From contig CM043963.1 in assembly GCA_014529385.2 (NCBI GenBank), positions 104,078,912 through 104,142,911 of the forward strand: a DNA stretch of 64,000 nt, in the 5' to 3' direction. The first letter of the stretch is position 1; each line of letters opens with the position of its first letter. Shown one piece after another: positions 32,613 to 44,131 of the stretch. The notes under the pieces are model-generated. The model made no database searches, was not told where the DNA came from, and saw only the letters and a program-made list of their open reading frames with translations. Made by a program: the position numbers and the translations under genes. Origin of the DNA: Adiantum capillus-veneris (Eukaryota > Streptophyta > Polypodiopsida > Polypodiales > Pteridaceae).

Positions 32613-33740
32613 TTTGGGTGGTGTTTATCTGCGCCATCTTCTTGCATATCTTTGTATAGCCTCTTTCTTTACATGTAACAATTCCACTTTGATGAGAGGG
32701 TATGGCAGGGATTGTTGATGCCATTGCACATTGATCCGATTGGGAGTGAGTTGAGTGACGTTGACAAAGTGTAAAACTCTCAACTCCCAATCCATTGCGG
32801 CTTTCCACTGCTCATCCACCTCTAGGGTGATCTTCTCCTTAAGTGCGTCTTCTTTAGCTTTTGTCAGTTGGACCATTAGAACAGTGTATGCATCTGTGAT
32901 ATTGATTTGAAAATCCTCATCACGAATCGGATCTGCTATGGACTGTGTCTCAAACTCAACAAACGAGACCGAGGGTATGTCTATGTGGCGGCTCTGAAGT
33001 GCCTGCCTCTTTTTGCGTGTCTATTTTCCCATCTCTAAGGAGTTGGTTAACTAACTTGAGCTCTGCTTTTTCCTTTAGAAGCTCCTCTTCTCTTTGAACC
33101 CGCATAAGTGCCAGGTCCCTGTGTTCCAGCTTTAATTCAAATTCAAGATCTTTGTTTTTCTTTTCAAGTGCCTTGTATACTCGTCAGTCCCTTTGATCGA
33201 GGCCACGACTGGATTTTCTCTTATTTGCCGTATGAAAATTGCATGATCATTGATTTTTTGTTCAAACTATTGCAGAGAAGCATTGGCAACATCTAATTGC
33301 ACCTGATTTTTTTGAGCTGACAGAGATGTCGTAAGAAGTTCATTTGTAACTTTTGTCAGCTGCTCATCTTTTTCTTTGCAGGCATCAAATAATTTGGTGA
33401 GTAATTCACCTAATTCTTCGATTTCTTTTTGTTGCCTATCTCTGGCTAACTGATGATGTTCAGCTTCTGCCTTTATCTCTTGCACCTGCCTTTGAAGATC
33501 GTTGATGACAGTCATCCTGTCTTCTAACTCTCCTTCGAGAGAGTCGATCATCATATCAAGTTCTTTGGCCTTCGTGCTAAGGTTTAGTGTTGCTGAATGA
33601 AGTCTCTTCTTCATTTTTTGCATCTATCGTGCATATGCATGGACTTGTACTATTACCTCGTCATTTGACTGCCACTCCTCTTGTCTTGCCAGCTGAGATG
33701 TGCCTGTAGCCTCATGTGTGGCTTCCTACTGCATCGTAAC
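32613..33740 (-). pseudogene. Coiled-coil middle of the unit C accessory protein
   Basis: ORF 33623-33267 (118 codons) is rich in heptad-like Leu/Glu/Lys (KELDMMIDSLEGELEDRM; LARDRQQKEIEELGELLTKL) and predicts a coiled coil. ORF 32876-32625 continues it (LTKAKEDALKEKITLEVDEQ). Stops between the pieces show decay. Function unknown; coiled coils often drive self-association. Confidence 0.45.
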
Positions 33741-34729
33741 TACTGGTGGTTCTTGTGTGGAGATAGATGGTCAGTCTTCTTCTTGGTCATCTTCAGGCTT
33801 TGATGCCTCAGCTGTATCTGGCTGAGTGGAAGTAGATGGTGATGGATCAAACCTTGTTGTCTTCTCTGGTGCTGGCCTTTCTTCCTTCTTTGGCTCGGGT
33901 TCTTTTTCATGTGCAGTGGTAGACTCTTTTTCTGCATCTGCTTCTTTATCAGACTCTTGTGCAGATTTGCTTGCCTTTTTCTCTTCAGGCTTTTGAGTAT
34001 CTTCGACGGCCTTCTCCTGTTTTGGCTCGGCTTCTTTCTCTTTTTGTCTCTCGTGCTGGTCAGCTTCTTGTGCGGATTCTGTTTGTTTGGTTGACTCAAA
34101 ATCTTTCTCTTTCTCAGGTGATGGTGGTGGGCTTGGCATGGGGTGTTCCTCTTGTTTGGTAGGCGGTGAGGTTGGTCGGGGAGATCCATATCCTTGCTGT
34201 GTTTCTTCTCTAGCGGTCTCCTCAGCTTGTCTTTGGTCTCCTCGGCTTGTCTTTGGTCTTCCGCCTCTTTGGCTTTCTTAGCAGCTTCTTCTACCTCCTT
34301 CAGCTTTAGAGCTTCAGTCTCTTGGTACATTCTTTCTAAATGCTTTGTCGGATCATCTGTATCTTTTCTTGTGTGATGCTTCGTTCTTGGGCCTTTGAGT
34401 CTAGCAGGAACCCATTTTTTTGGGTCCTTCCCTTGTACTTGTCTACTCCACTGGTAGGCCTGTTTCTCTCTTTCAAAGCGCGCTTGCTTTTGAGCTGGCT
34501 CTTCTTGGTGTACGGCCACAACTTTTCTTTTCATTTCTTCTCTCTGAGCTCTCTTTTCTTCGTTTCCAGAGATCTCATTATTGTGCCTTTCCGGCAAGCT
34601 GTTAGTTGACTCTTCATCAAATTTATATGATCGTTTTCCTGACCCTGTAGCTCTTGGAGAGGGTTGTGCTGCCAATATCCATGTATTTTGATCAGGAAGG
34701 CGGTAGGTTATAGGCCATGCCGATGGCAT
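33741..34729 (-). pseudogene. Charged, disordered region of the unit C accessory protein
   Basis: Two overlapping minus frames cover this part. Frame 34729 fits up to about 34200 (a Lys/Glu/Gln-rich helix region: EEAAKKAKEAEDQRQAEE). Frame 34139 then fits better (MPSPPPSPEKEKDF; many KE/EK and Ser/Thr/Pro stretches) and ends at 33771. One indel near 34190 likely separates them. Low complexity explains the open second frame. It links the N-terminal globular part to the coiled coil. Confidence 0.45.
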
Positions 34730-35498
34730 GATATGCTATTCGAGACAAGACCTCTAGCGCACCCAAGTAAGTGATTTTGCCTTCCTTCTTAGTGTCCTTT
34801 AAAGTTGTGAAGACATACTGCGCATGCTCCACTGGTTGTCTTGTTGTCACCTTGAGAACTTGAGTGAATGTGGTGGCCACTGAGTGATTTGGCATAGTGT
34901 ACCTTAGTGGAATTTTGCCCAGAAAATGAAAGTGCAGGTGGTACAAGCGGGCTGGCTCTTCCACTTGTTTGTGATTAAGGTTGGCAAATGTAGCCACAGG
35001 TGTCTCTTTGGTAAATGTTCCTACAATTTTCTTGTCCCTTGCTCGCATGGTCATTCTTTTTGTGGGCAGTCTGAGTGCCTCTGCCACTATCTCTTTAGTG
35101 ATCACTACTTCGACCTTGTTCCCTTGGGTGTCAGATATCTGTGTGGTTCCATCTTCTTTGATTATGGATAGAAGCTCATAAGCCTTTTGAAAATCCACTC
35201 CGCAAGGATCTTGTTCATAGAAATCCCTGAGTCCTAGCATGCGGTTAGCCTCTTTTGTCTCTGGCTTTGCGGCTACATCATAGACTTCTTTGGGCTGGAG
35301 TTGGAAATCCACCTGATGCCCTTCTTCACTCTTGAATCTGCCAGTGAAGACTGTAGTATGGTCCTCTTCCAGCTGTTCTCTAGATAGGCATGATGCCTTG
35401 GCTGCTTTGACTGATTCGGGGTCTAGTTGATAAGTAGGAAGTTCCTGTACTTTCTCCTTTTGGTTGAGCTTCTTTTTAGCCCTCTCCGCTGCTTGCAT
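34692..35498 (-). pseudogene. N-terminal globular part of the unit C accessory protein
   Basis: 268-codon ORF starting MQAAERAKKKLNQKEKV. It has a globular composition (FKSEEGHQVDFQLQPKEVYD; KEIVAEALRLPTKRM; EEPARLYHLHFHFLGKIPLR; YLGALEVLSRIAYHAIGMA). The 3' end overlaps the next frame by 38 bp, with a one-base shift between them. The layout (replaceable globular head, charged linker, coiled coil) recalls accessory proteins of large plant gypsy elements, but I see no known domain. It follows the palindrome array 35685-36282 by about 190 bp. Confidence 0.45.
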
Positions 35499-35684
35499 GG
35501 CTCCTGTTCAATGAATAGAGTGCATAGTTAGAAGATTTGTCAGAATTTTCTTTGAAATGTCCTTGAGGCTGAAATGCTGACAATTTGGTCTAATTTGCTT
35601 CAAATCAATTTTTGAAGAAGCAAAGATGCATAAAAACATGCAAGGAACAAAATTGTGTGGTCAAAACAAATATTTGCAACCAAA

Positions 35685-36282
35685 GTAAATAATCACGATT
35701 ATTTATAGCAGAGGAAAATTTTTAACTTTTTGCAAACTTGGCTTTATAGGCTGAAGTATATACCAAATACATGCTCTGAGTGAAATATGGGCTTGTTTGG
35801 ATGCATAGAGTGAAAATGGTACCAGATTTTGGCTTTAGGTCTATGAAACAGTAGATATAAAGGAAATTTGAGATTTTGAGCTCCAAATGGATTCAAAATT
35901 GGCTAGTGGGCTTAACACATCATGTACTTTGGATGTATGATGGAAAAATATCAAAATTCTCCAATTTTGACCAGAAAGTAAATAATCGTGATTATTAACT
36001 TTTCTCCCAAAATTGACATTTTTTGGCACAATTGGTTCTAGGCATTGTATAGACCTTGGGTATGAGTGTGAGATGATTTGGATCAAGAAATGTTTTTCAT
36101 AACCCAAAATTTGGCTTGCAAAGACTTCTTTGCGTTTTTTGACAATTTTCCAAGTAATGGGTGGTCATTTTGGCTCATACTTGATTTTTGGCATGTAATA
36201 GGTGTGTACATATGATAGGTGAGGTGATGTGACAATTTCCAATAAAAAAATTTTGCAAAAGTAAATAATCACGATTATGTAT
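35685..36282 (-). repeat. Palindrome array upstream of the accessory block
   Basis: Three copies of a 22-bp palindromic motif with core AATAATC-NN-GATTAT at 35685-35706, 35978-35999 and 36261-36282, spaced 293 and 283 bp. Arms here carry one or two mismatches. They are the same motif as in 52555-53437. Confidence 0.85.
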
Positions 36283-37700
36283 AACAGTGACAAAATCTTT
36301 GCAAAACCTAGAAATTTTGACCTAGACATATTCCGTACATCTAATACAAGTCCTAAATTGAATTTGGTCAAGTTTGGTCATGCCGGAATCACTTTGTGCT
36401 TTGTCGACTCTGAAATCACCGCTTTTTGTGCCTACACTTCCTGTTGGGTTGGTCGGTCAAACTTTGAGGCTTTCGACTTGTCCGAAACATAGTCGTGAAG
36501 CAACCTGTCCAATTCTGGTTCATTTGGAGTCAGTTTGACCCCATATGTCAAATTTGACGCTTTGTAATCTTGGAGCCGTTTTCTGATTTTCGAGGGCTTT
36601 GCTTTATGGATTTCACCAAACCAATCATATACATTATATATGGACCTCATAAGCAAGCCATCTGTGGAATCTGGTCGGAATTCTAGCATTTGCCAAAAAC
36701 CTACCTTTTCTACGGGGACCCCCTCAACCCTGCCCAATGGTCATCTGATGATATAGAAAGGTTCTATTATTTGAGGGCATGCTATGGTTCAAATCCTATC
36801 TGATTTGGTCAAGCTAGAAGGCCGCTATAGTCAGTTTTAGGTCGTAGGTCTTCGTACATTGCGCGATTTCTAGGGTTTTTTCAAGGGATTTAGACTAGCT
36901 ATCGGGCGTACAAAATGGATCATTGACGAGTAAAAAACTTATCCCTCATGTTTCGTGTGACACAGTGCTGAAAATGGTCAACTGTGGGCTCCGAAAAAGT
37001 CGCGCGAAAGAGGCAGAAATCTCTCTACAAAGGCTCCAAGTGGAAATGAGGTGGTTTTAGCCTACCTTAGATATCTATACTCGGACTTCCCGAACCGAAT
37101 TCCCCCAGATTCCTCCATTAGTCCTACTAGTTCCTGAAATCTATGTTAGACTCAAAAATTTCCCTGATTGGATTCTTGTAGCTCATTCTGCAAGAATTTT
37201 GCCAAAGTAGGCCTGGCAGCCTAATTTAGGCTTCCCGCTTCCATCTTCTGATTTCATTGCAAATTTTTGTGCTTGTCCACCTTGTCTTTCTGATCACCAT
37301 TATGTTTTCTGTTTTTCCATCTGAGCTTCCCTCCTATTTATTATTAACTTTTGACATGTTTATTTGGAAAATCAAAGAAAATAGAAAAATGCTATGAAAA
37401 AGTAAAGTAAAAATCCAATAATTAAGAGAATCCATTGAAAAACACAGCTTTATTGTTTTTTGTTGGATTTTTCTATTTTTAAGTCCCATTATCAATAAAA
37501 TTGATGAAAAATACCCAAAAAAGGACTATTTTTAATGATTTTTTGATAGTATATACACTATTTACACTCATCGAGAAGATATTATCAGTGAATTTTCCCT
37601 TGATGATGACTTATAAGGGTATTATTAGGTAATTTTGCAAAAAATCACACGTTAATATTGAACTTTTTCCTTCCTCTTCAAACATTGCCTTTAATTACTT
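36283..37700 (-). other. Non-coding part of unit C
   Basis: It contains one 101-codon minus ORF (36737-36432, contains SIYNVYDWFGEIHKA), of unknown nature, then A/T-rich DNA without ORFs. No repeat or RNA gene recognised. Confidence 0.4.
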
Positions 37701-38899
37701 AGTACTTAGTACTTAGTGCCCTTCCACCCCTCCTAGATAGCGTACTCCGAGACGACTGTGTGCATGGGTTGAACAATTGTGTCTATGCATATCCGTGGTT
37801 GGCTCTACCATGCTATGAAGATCAATGCAATTCAAACCAATATGTTGTACAAGAGCTGGGTCTTGAGTAATTAACTCAAGGGTTTCGGATGTCGAGGATT
37901 GTTGCTGATGTCTTCCGAAGAGCAATTCTTGTAGCTTGTGTGCTCTCTATTTGATTGTACCATCAGGATGTTTCAGCACACTAATTGTTTGAGTGGTTGG
38001 TAACATTTTTGACCGTTGTCGAGATTTTTCTCGCCATTGGTATGTTGGTCGGTTTGGTGCTGCATGGTGTGGTGGAGTCTTTTGGGACTTAACTCGCCAT
38101 TTCTTGATTGATTTTACAGTTTGTGGAGAAGAGAAGTTCTCCTTTTTCTTCCAAACCATTTCCATGTTAGGTTCCTCGCTCGGAGATGCTCGTCTCTGTG
38201 TTTTAACCTTGGAACCTTCTTTTGTTTTGTTGGTGAAGTTTTAGGCACCCAGATCTGAATCGGCTTATCCTTAAGCGGTGCTTTTGGTACCCAAATTTTC
38301 CTGACTCCTTGCATGCTACTTGTAGCATTTGATTATCGAGGGGATGAAGAAGATTGAATACTTCGTGGTTTGGTCTGTTGATTGCTTCTTTTCCATTTCT
38401 CCTTGTTTGGTGCAATTGGAACAATGAGTTGCCCTCCTTTAGGTGATAGCTTAAGCTGATTTGTATCCCATTTTGGTATTGCTTTGTATGTACACATCCA
38501 CGGAATTCCAAGAATCATCGTTCATTCATGTGTTCATCTGACAAGCATACAAACTGATGAGGACATGAACATCCATGTACAATCATGTTCAAGTTGACTA
38601 CTCCCAATGTTGGAGTTGGGTTCTTGTTACATCCTTTGATTGTCGCTATTCCTGCCGTCAATGCTTGACTTATTGCCTTCTTGTACGGGGAATAACTGAC
38701 TGCATTTACTCTAGCTCCTATGTTGACCAAAGCATTAGTGTTATGATTGTTGAGTTGTACTTTGATGCATAGGTCCATTCCATCTAACCAGTTGTCATCT
38801 ATTGAAACTGTTTCTTTAGGTAATTCCCATTGTTGATCATATATTTCCAGAGTGTTGATGGGAATCGGTATCTGTTGATTCTTGAGAGCAACTTTCCAC
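37701..38899 (-). pseudogene. Protease-like region of unit C
   Basis: From the edge of element B (38899) the minus strand encodes KNQQIPIPINTLEIYDQQW, then KVQLNNHNTNALVNIGARVN, which resembles a retropepsin active-site region with NIGA in place of D(S/T)GA. It continues to MILGIPWM. A frame change leads to a Lys/Trp-rich linker with two IWVPK motifs (about 38230-38290) and further broken frames to about 37720. Its position downstream of integrase is abnormal for Ty3/gypsy, suggesting rearrangement. The catalytic Asp is replaced. Confidence 0.5.
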
Positions 38900-40077
38900 T
38901 GTGAACGACAGGAAAACACACACAGCGCCTCTATAATGACCCGACACACACTCTTGGAATGACACACACACACACACACACACACTAGGGGGCACCACTT
39001 GGCTTACACAACACACCTGGCCGAGACACAGGGAAAACACCTATGGAGTGAGAGGAGAGAGACTATCCGTTTACCCACTCCACACAGAGATACACACACA
39101 CACACACACACACACCCAAAACACACACACACACCCAAAAAACTCAGCTCAAAAGGGGAGAATTTCTAATTTTTAGATACAAATGAGCTTGGGCCAACAC
39201 TAATGGGGCAAAAAGCTCACACAATATGGGTAAAATAAGCCAGATACAATCACAAACTGGAGCAGAAGCTTTACTCATAGGAGAAACTTACACAGCCAAA
39301 ATAACAGAAAAAGAGGGAGAAATTTGGCAAAATGGATAGTGCCATCACGTCTGGAACGGCCCAAAACCCCAGTCTACAATGTCAAAGTGCTCAAATCCGA
39401 CCTCGGATGAGCAGTCGGCCAAAACAGGCTCCAAAAACCCCAAAAACACACCTTCGGCTATTCCTCCTCTCTTGTCCACGTTTTTTCTGGTCTTCTCTCT
39501 GTTTTTTCAGTTCCCACACTTAGCTTTATTAGTTGGGCACCCTTGGCCTTTTAGATGACCTCAAACGGACCCCGAATAGGCCAAAAACTGACCTCGCAGT
39601 GCATAGTTGTCACCCTACTGCATCCATATGCACACCTGGCACTCAGCTTTTTTCAATAATGCATCCCGCCACCACATGAAGTGGACCCAAATTATGGTCC
39701 TCATTATGACCTTTCTGCATAATTATCACAAAGAAACACCCAAGTTGTGTCCGTACTCATCCACGTGCAAATATTGACCCCATTCGACCTCCTGACGCCA
39801 CTAGATGCCATCTGACGCACCTGCTTACCTCATGTCGTCGGCCTGCGGATAGCTTACTCGAGAAGTTTTACACGCTACCAACTCCTCCTTATTGTAGAAA
39901 AAACGCACTGGTACTGATAATAGTGAAAATCGATGCACTATGTACATGTTGTCCTACCTGTACACATGTGGGCCCCACGTAACCACCTGGCTCTGGAAAA
40001 TGGGCAATCCTTTATTCGATGCACCATGCATGTGTATGTACATATGTGCAATCCATTTCTCCAAAAAACTGCTGACA
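38900..40077 (-). repeat. 3' LTR of element B
   Basis: Strongly similar to 46541-47690 over the full length. CA repeats at 38962-38985 and 39091-39135 differ in length between the copies. Confidence 0.88.
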
Positions 40078-40105
40078 TAATTTTCCCATCCCCAATCCTG
40101 CTAGA

Positions 40106-41400
40106 TCATTCATGATCAGCAGCAGCAAAAAGCGATATGAGACTCGCAATGTCACAAGTCTCCTCATCGTTCACCAACAGTGCTTGATCCATAGACAACT
40201 CATCTTGCTCGACCATCATTAACTTGGCATGATACAATTTAAGATGCAATCCATTTACCCTTGACTTATGTAGAACCCCATCTAGGTTAGCCAACTGATA
40301 TGTACCATTCGGGAAACACTCCACTACCTTGAAAGGGCCTTCCCACTTTATTTGAAACTTCTTTTGGAAGGTGTTGTCCAGCTTACTGTTGTAGCACAAA
40401 ACCAAGTCATGCTTCTTGATACCCTTACTTTTGAACTTTTCATTTATCTTTGCCAAATCCCTATCCTGCATCTACCCATAATGTTCCAATGCACTCATCC
40501 TATCCAGCTGAACCTCTTGTAACTGTAAGAGCCTCTCTTTGAATGCATCACTAGGCGGCCCAAGCAACTTTTCTAACATCTTGACTGTAGGCAACTCCAC
40601 TTCCACGGGCAATAATGTTTCCTTTCCATATACCAAATGAAATGGAGTAAACCCTGTACCTGTCTTCACCGACGTACGGTAAGCCCATAGTGCACTAGGA
40701 AATTCCAAATCCCAATTCTTTCCTTGGTGCTCTGTCACTTTTGAAAGAATTTGTACCAACTCACCATTGAATCTTTCATTCAAGCCATTACATTGCGGAT
40801 AATAAGGAGTGGTATGCTGGTGCCTAATCTTCATCTTCGTGCATAAAAAAATCTAGCAGCTTAGCTCTAAATCCTGGCCCCTTATCTGAAAGTAGCTCCA
40901 ATGGCACCCCAAACTTGCAACATATTTCATCGTACACAAATTTTGCCACATCCTTTGCAGTGATCTGTTTTACTTCTATAGCCTCTGCCCATCTAGAGAG
41001 ATAGTCCACTGCAGTCAAAATATATCTTTTTCCCCTGCTTGTGATAGGTAATGGGCCTATTGCATCAATCCCCCACTTTTCAAATACATCAAACGCCATA
41101 ATGGTTTTTCGTAGCTCTGGCTTCAACACTCTCTTCCCAAATGCTTGACACCTATTGCAAGACCTACACCAATGGTGAACATCCTTGTGAAAACTAGGCC
41201 AGACATACCCCTCTTGCAAGATCTGATGCAAAGTGATCTTTAGAGCAAAATGGCCGCCACATGCGCCTTCATGATTCTCTTCCAACACTCTGTAAAGCTC
41301 CTCCCTCCTAGGTACACGTCTCAACACGAGATCAGCCCCTTTCATGTATAAGACATCACCAATCAATTTGTACCTGTATGCTCTATGCACAAAACCATAC
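40106..41400 (-). pseudogene. Integrase of element B
   Basis: HHCC site (GGHFALKITLHQIL...CRSCNRCQ), then KWGIDAIGPLP, LSDKGPGFRAKL and YYPQCNGLNERFNGEL, giving the D, D and E core. GTGFTPFHLVYGKETLLPVE follows, then the C-terminal domain (KWEGPFKVVECFPNGTYQL; HKSRVNGLHLKLYH), without a chromodomain. One frame change at 40824-40834 and a stop at 40472 interrupt it. Confidence 0.8.
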
Positions 41401-41998
41401 TTCTTAGACTTCTGAATCTTCTTTGGAATGATTCCTGTTAGCAAAAACTCCTCTTCTTGAGCCAAACTTTCCCGGACATGATAAAGAGGTAAAGTGGTCC
41501 TCAACACAAATAGCTCCCCAATCATGCTTTGAGCTACTTCATGTGCCTCTCCATTTAGAGCACGTTCAATGTGTCTGATTGTCCATGCTTCAAACTTTTT
41601 TAAAAGACCTTTAATTATGAAACACATTTCCTTCAATGAGTTGTTCTTGCTCTTCCACACACCCAGCACTTGCTTCACCACTAACAAGGCATCACCTTTT
41701 ATGCTCAACCTTTGAACCCCATGCTTCAAACAAATGTGTAATCCGGCTTCTAGAGTAGTATATTCAGCCTCATTGTTATGAGCATCCAATTTGAACCCCC
41801 TCTTGCATACTAGCTTCCCCTCTGGATCATAAAGTGATATACCCCCTGAAGCTGCATCATGGCTCTTTCTGTATGAACCATCAAAGAACAACACATGTTC
41901 ATTGCTGATCTGTGGCACTTCTTCAACTACTTTTCTCACCACCTCTTCCTTAACAATAAGGGGATTCTCCTTGTAGGTCTACAAATCGGCTAGGGTAG
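41400..41998 (-). CDS. Second (archaeal-type) RNase H of element B
   Basis: Open frame continuous with integrase. HVLFFDGSYRKSHDAASGG gives the first catalytic Asp, AHNNEAEYTTLEAGLHICL the Glu, and SIKGDALLVVKQVLG the next Asp, then HIERALNGEAHEVAQ. A second RNase H between the first and integrase is the mark of Tat-type plant gypsy elements. All visible catalytic residues are kept. Confidence 0.72.
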
Positions 41999-42158
41999 CC
42001 CTTGTACTGTCTTCCACTAGAAAAGAGAACTCAAACTCTTGCAGCTCAATCACCCATTTCTTCACCACATTTGACATGTTAGTTCCATTAGTTAATTGTG
42101 GAAAAAAGGCATAACTCGTCAAGAAAACAAAAGGTCCTGGTAGCAAGCAATGACGAAA

Positions 42159-43281
42159 TCATCGACAAGAAAATATTACACTAGCCATCACTAGCTCTAC
42201 TTCCGAGAATTTTCTCTCCGCTACCAACTTCACCCGGCTTGCACAATACACTGGCCTCATATAATGGCTGCCCTTCCTCTTTTGAAATAGCATGGCTCCA
42301 ATGGCATCATCCCCTACTGATGTATTTACATAAAAAACTTTCTCCCAATCAGGAGCCTGCATAGCTGACAACCCCCCTAAAACCTCTCTCACCTCTTGAA
42401 ACACTTCTTCACACTTGTCATCCCATTGCAATGGATCATGCTTTGCCACTTGTTGTAATGGATAAAGAAGCTGAGAAGACAATGCAATAAACCGTGCCAT
42501 GTACTTCACTTTGTGTATAAAGGTGGCCAATTGCTTCGTACTCGTAGGTGATGGAAGAAGAATAATAGACTTAACCTTATTTGGATCAGCCTCAATGCCA
42601 TTTTCTGACACCATGTGGCCCAATAACTTCACCCTTGGATGTGCTAGATGAAATTTCTTTGGATTTAGTTGTCCTCCACATTCATCATATCAAGATAATA
42701 CCATCTGTAGCTTCTCATGGTGTTCAGCCCTACTGCTGTATACACAGAAGTCATCCATTAAAGCTTTAACACAACTAGCAATGAAAGGTTCCAATACCCA
42801 ATTTGCTCTCTCTTGATAGAAAGATGGCCCATTTGTCAACCCAAATGGCAATACGGTGTAATAGTAGCCCCATGGCGTAATAAAAGTTGTCTTTGTGCGG
42901 TCTTTAAGAGCAATCTTCAATTGAAAATATCCTGAAAAACCATCACACACACACTGTACCTCTCATAGCCTGCACTGAATCCAAGATCTGATCAATGAAT
43001 GAAAGAGGATATGGGTTCTTCTTAGTGTCTGCGTTTAAGGGTTTAAAATCTACACAAATCCTCCACTTCCCATCCTTCTTTGGACTGACTACTACTGGAC
43101 TCACCCATTCTGTGGTCTCCATAGGGACTATGAACCCTGCCTTCAATAACTTGTCCACCTCTTCCCGCAATGTTGCCATCTGCTCTTGACCCATCCTTCT
43201 TAGCCTTTGCCGCACTGGCTTAGCACCTTCTTTCAGCTCTATATGCATCTCTTTGCCCTTGAACCCCTCTGATCTCTTCAT
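42159..43281 (-). pseudogene. Reverse transcriptase and first RNase H of element B
   Basis: RT: WVSPVVVSPKKDGKWRICVD, then a frame change at about 42950, FSGYFQLKIALKDRTKTTF, LPFGLTNGPSFYQ and the catalytic box LMDDFCVYSS (near 42740). A stop near 42688 precedes KLLGHMVSENGIEADPNKV. RNase H: YVNTSVGDDAIGAMLFQKR and VYCASRVKLVAERKFSEVE. A stop at 42159 separates it from the linker to the second RNase H, all in the same frame. Confidence 0.78.
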
Positions 43282-44122
43282 ATGAAGTAATGAACAAATC
43301 AGGAAAACTAGCCAGCATGTGCAAATATATCTCCTTCTCCATGGCTGAGAGGTCTACACTGATAATTTTTGTCATCAATTCATGCTTCTTTGACAACTCA
43401 ACCTTGGTTTTCATCAGCCCTTCAATCACTTCATAAGGCCCTTCACTTTCATCTTCAACCTCATTTGCAAATGCGACTAAACCAGACTCCTGGATTTCTT
43501 TGTCCATACAAAGAGATGCAACATCAGCATCCTCATCACTGCTGGTAGTACTATCACTGTCCTCGTCAGTCATTGTGGAAGAGTCTTCATCACTAGACTC
43601 ATCCTCATCTTCATAAAGCTCCTCCAATCGTTTCCTTGTGTCCATATTATAGAGCTTCTTGGCACCTCTCTTTCCACAGAGGCTAATAGTACCATGTCTC
43701 CAATCTTGAACAGCTCCTACTCCACATAACCATGGTCTACCCAGTATAATAGGATATGCTCCCAACCCCGCTGGCATCACATGAAAATCAACCACCGCCT
43801 TTGCATCATATGCTTCCACTTCTAAGCTCCTTACAACACCCAAACATTTTACTTTCTGATGGTTGGCCAATCTAATCCGAAACCTTGACACCCCAGTCAC
43901 TGTAAGACCCATCTTCTCAACACATGAGTGTGTTATCACACATATTTGGGCTCCACCATCCACATAACCTTGTCCAAGATTTTTTCTTTTATGCCACACA
44001 TCTACTATTGGGCAAATGTATGGTAGCTCATCCATTGCCAACACCTTCACTGAACCTCTCTCTGGCTCTTGCTCCATTGGGTTAACCATCCTCTTCCACT
44101 GTCGCTTCAGCTTAGGCACCAT
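43220..44122 (-). CDS. Protease region of element B
   Basis: 300-codon open frame. The retropepsin active site reads GYVDGGAQICVITHS (near 43955), with DGG instead of D(S/T)G as in element A; it is followed by VKCLGVVRSLEVEA and the C-terminal ILGRPWLCGVGA. An acidic Ser/Asp-rich linker (43500-43620) leads to the pre-RT segment. The frame is intact, which suggests the DGG site is a lineage feature, not decay. Confidence 0.65.
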   Translation of the reverse strand: MVPKLKRQWKRMVNPMEQEPERGSVKVLAMDELPYICPIVDVWHKRKNLGQGYVDGGAQICVITHSCVEKMGLTVTGVSRFRIRLANHQKVKCLGVVRSLEVEAYDAKAVVDFHVMPAGLGAYPIILGRPWLCGVGAVQDWRHGTISLCGKRGAKKLYNMDTRKRLEELYEDEDESSDEDSSTMTDEDSDSTTSSDEDADVASLCMDKEIQESGLVAFANEVEDESEGPYEVIEGLMKTKVELSKKHELMTKIISVDLSAMEKEIYLHMLASFPDLFITSYEEIRGVQGQRDAYRAERRC

Positions 44123-44131
44123 CTCTATAAG

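Noticed and set aside
38550-38570. Second hammerhead-like CTGATGAG
   Set aside because: No stem II or GAAA partner follows.
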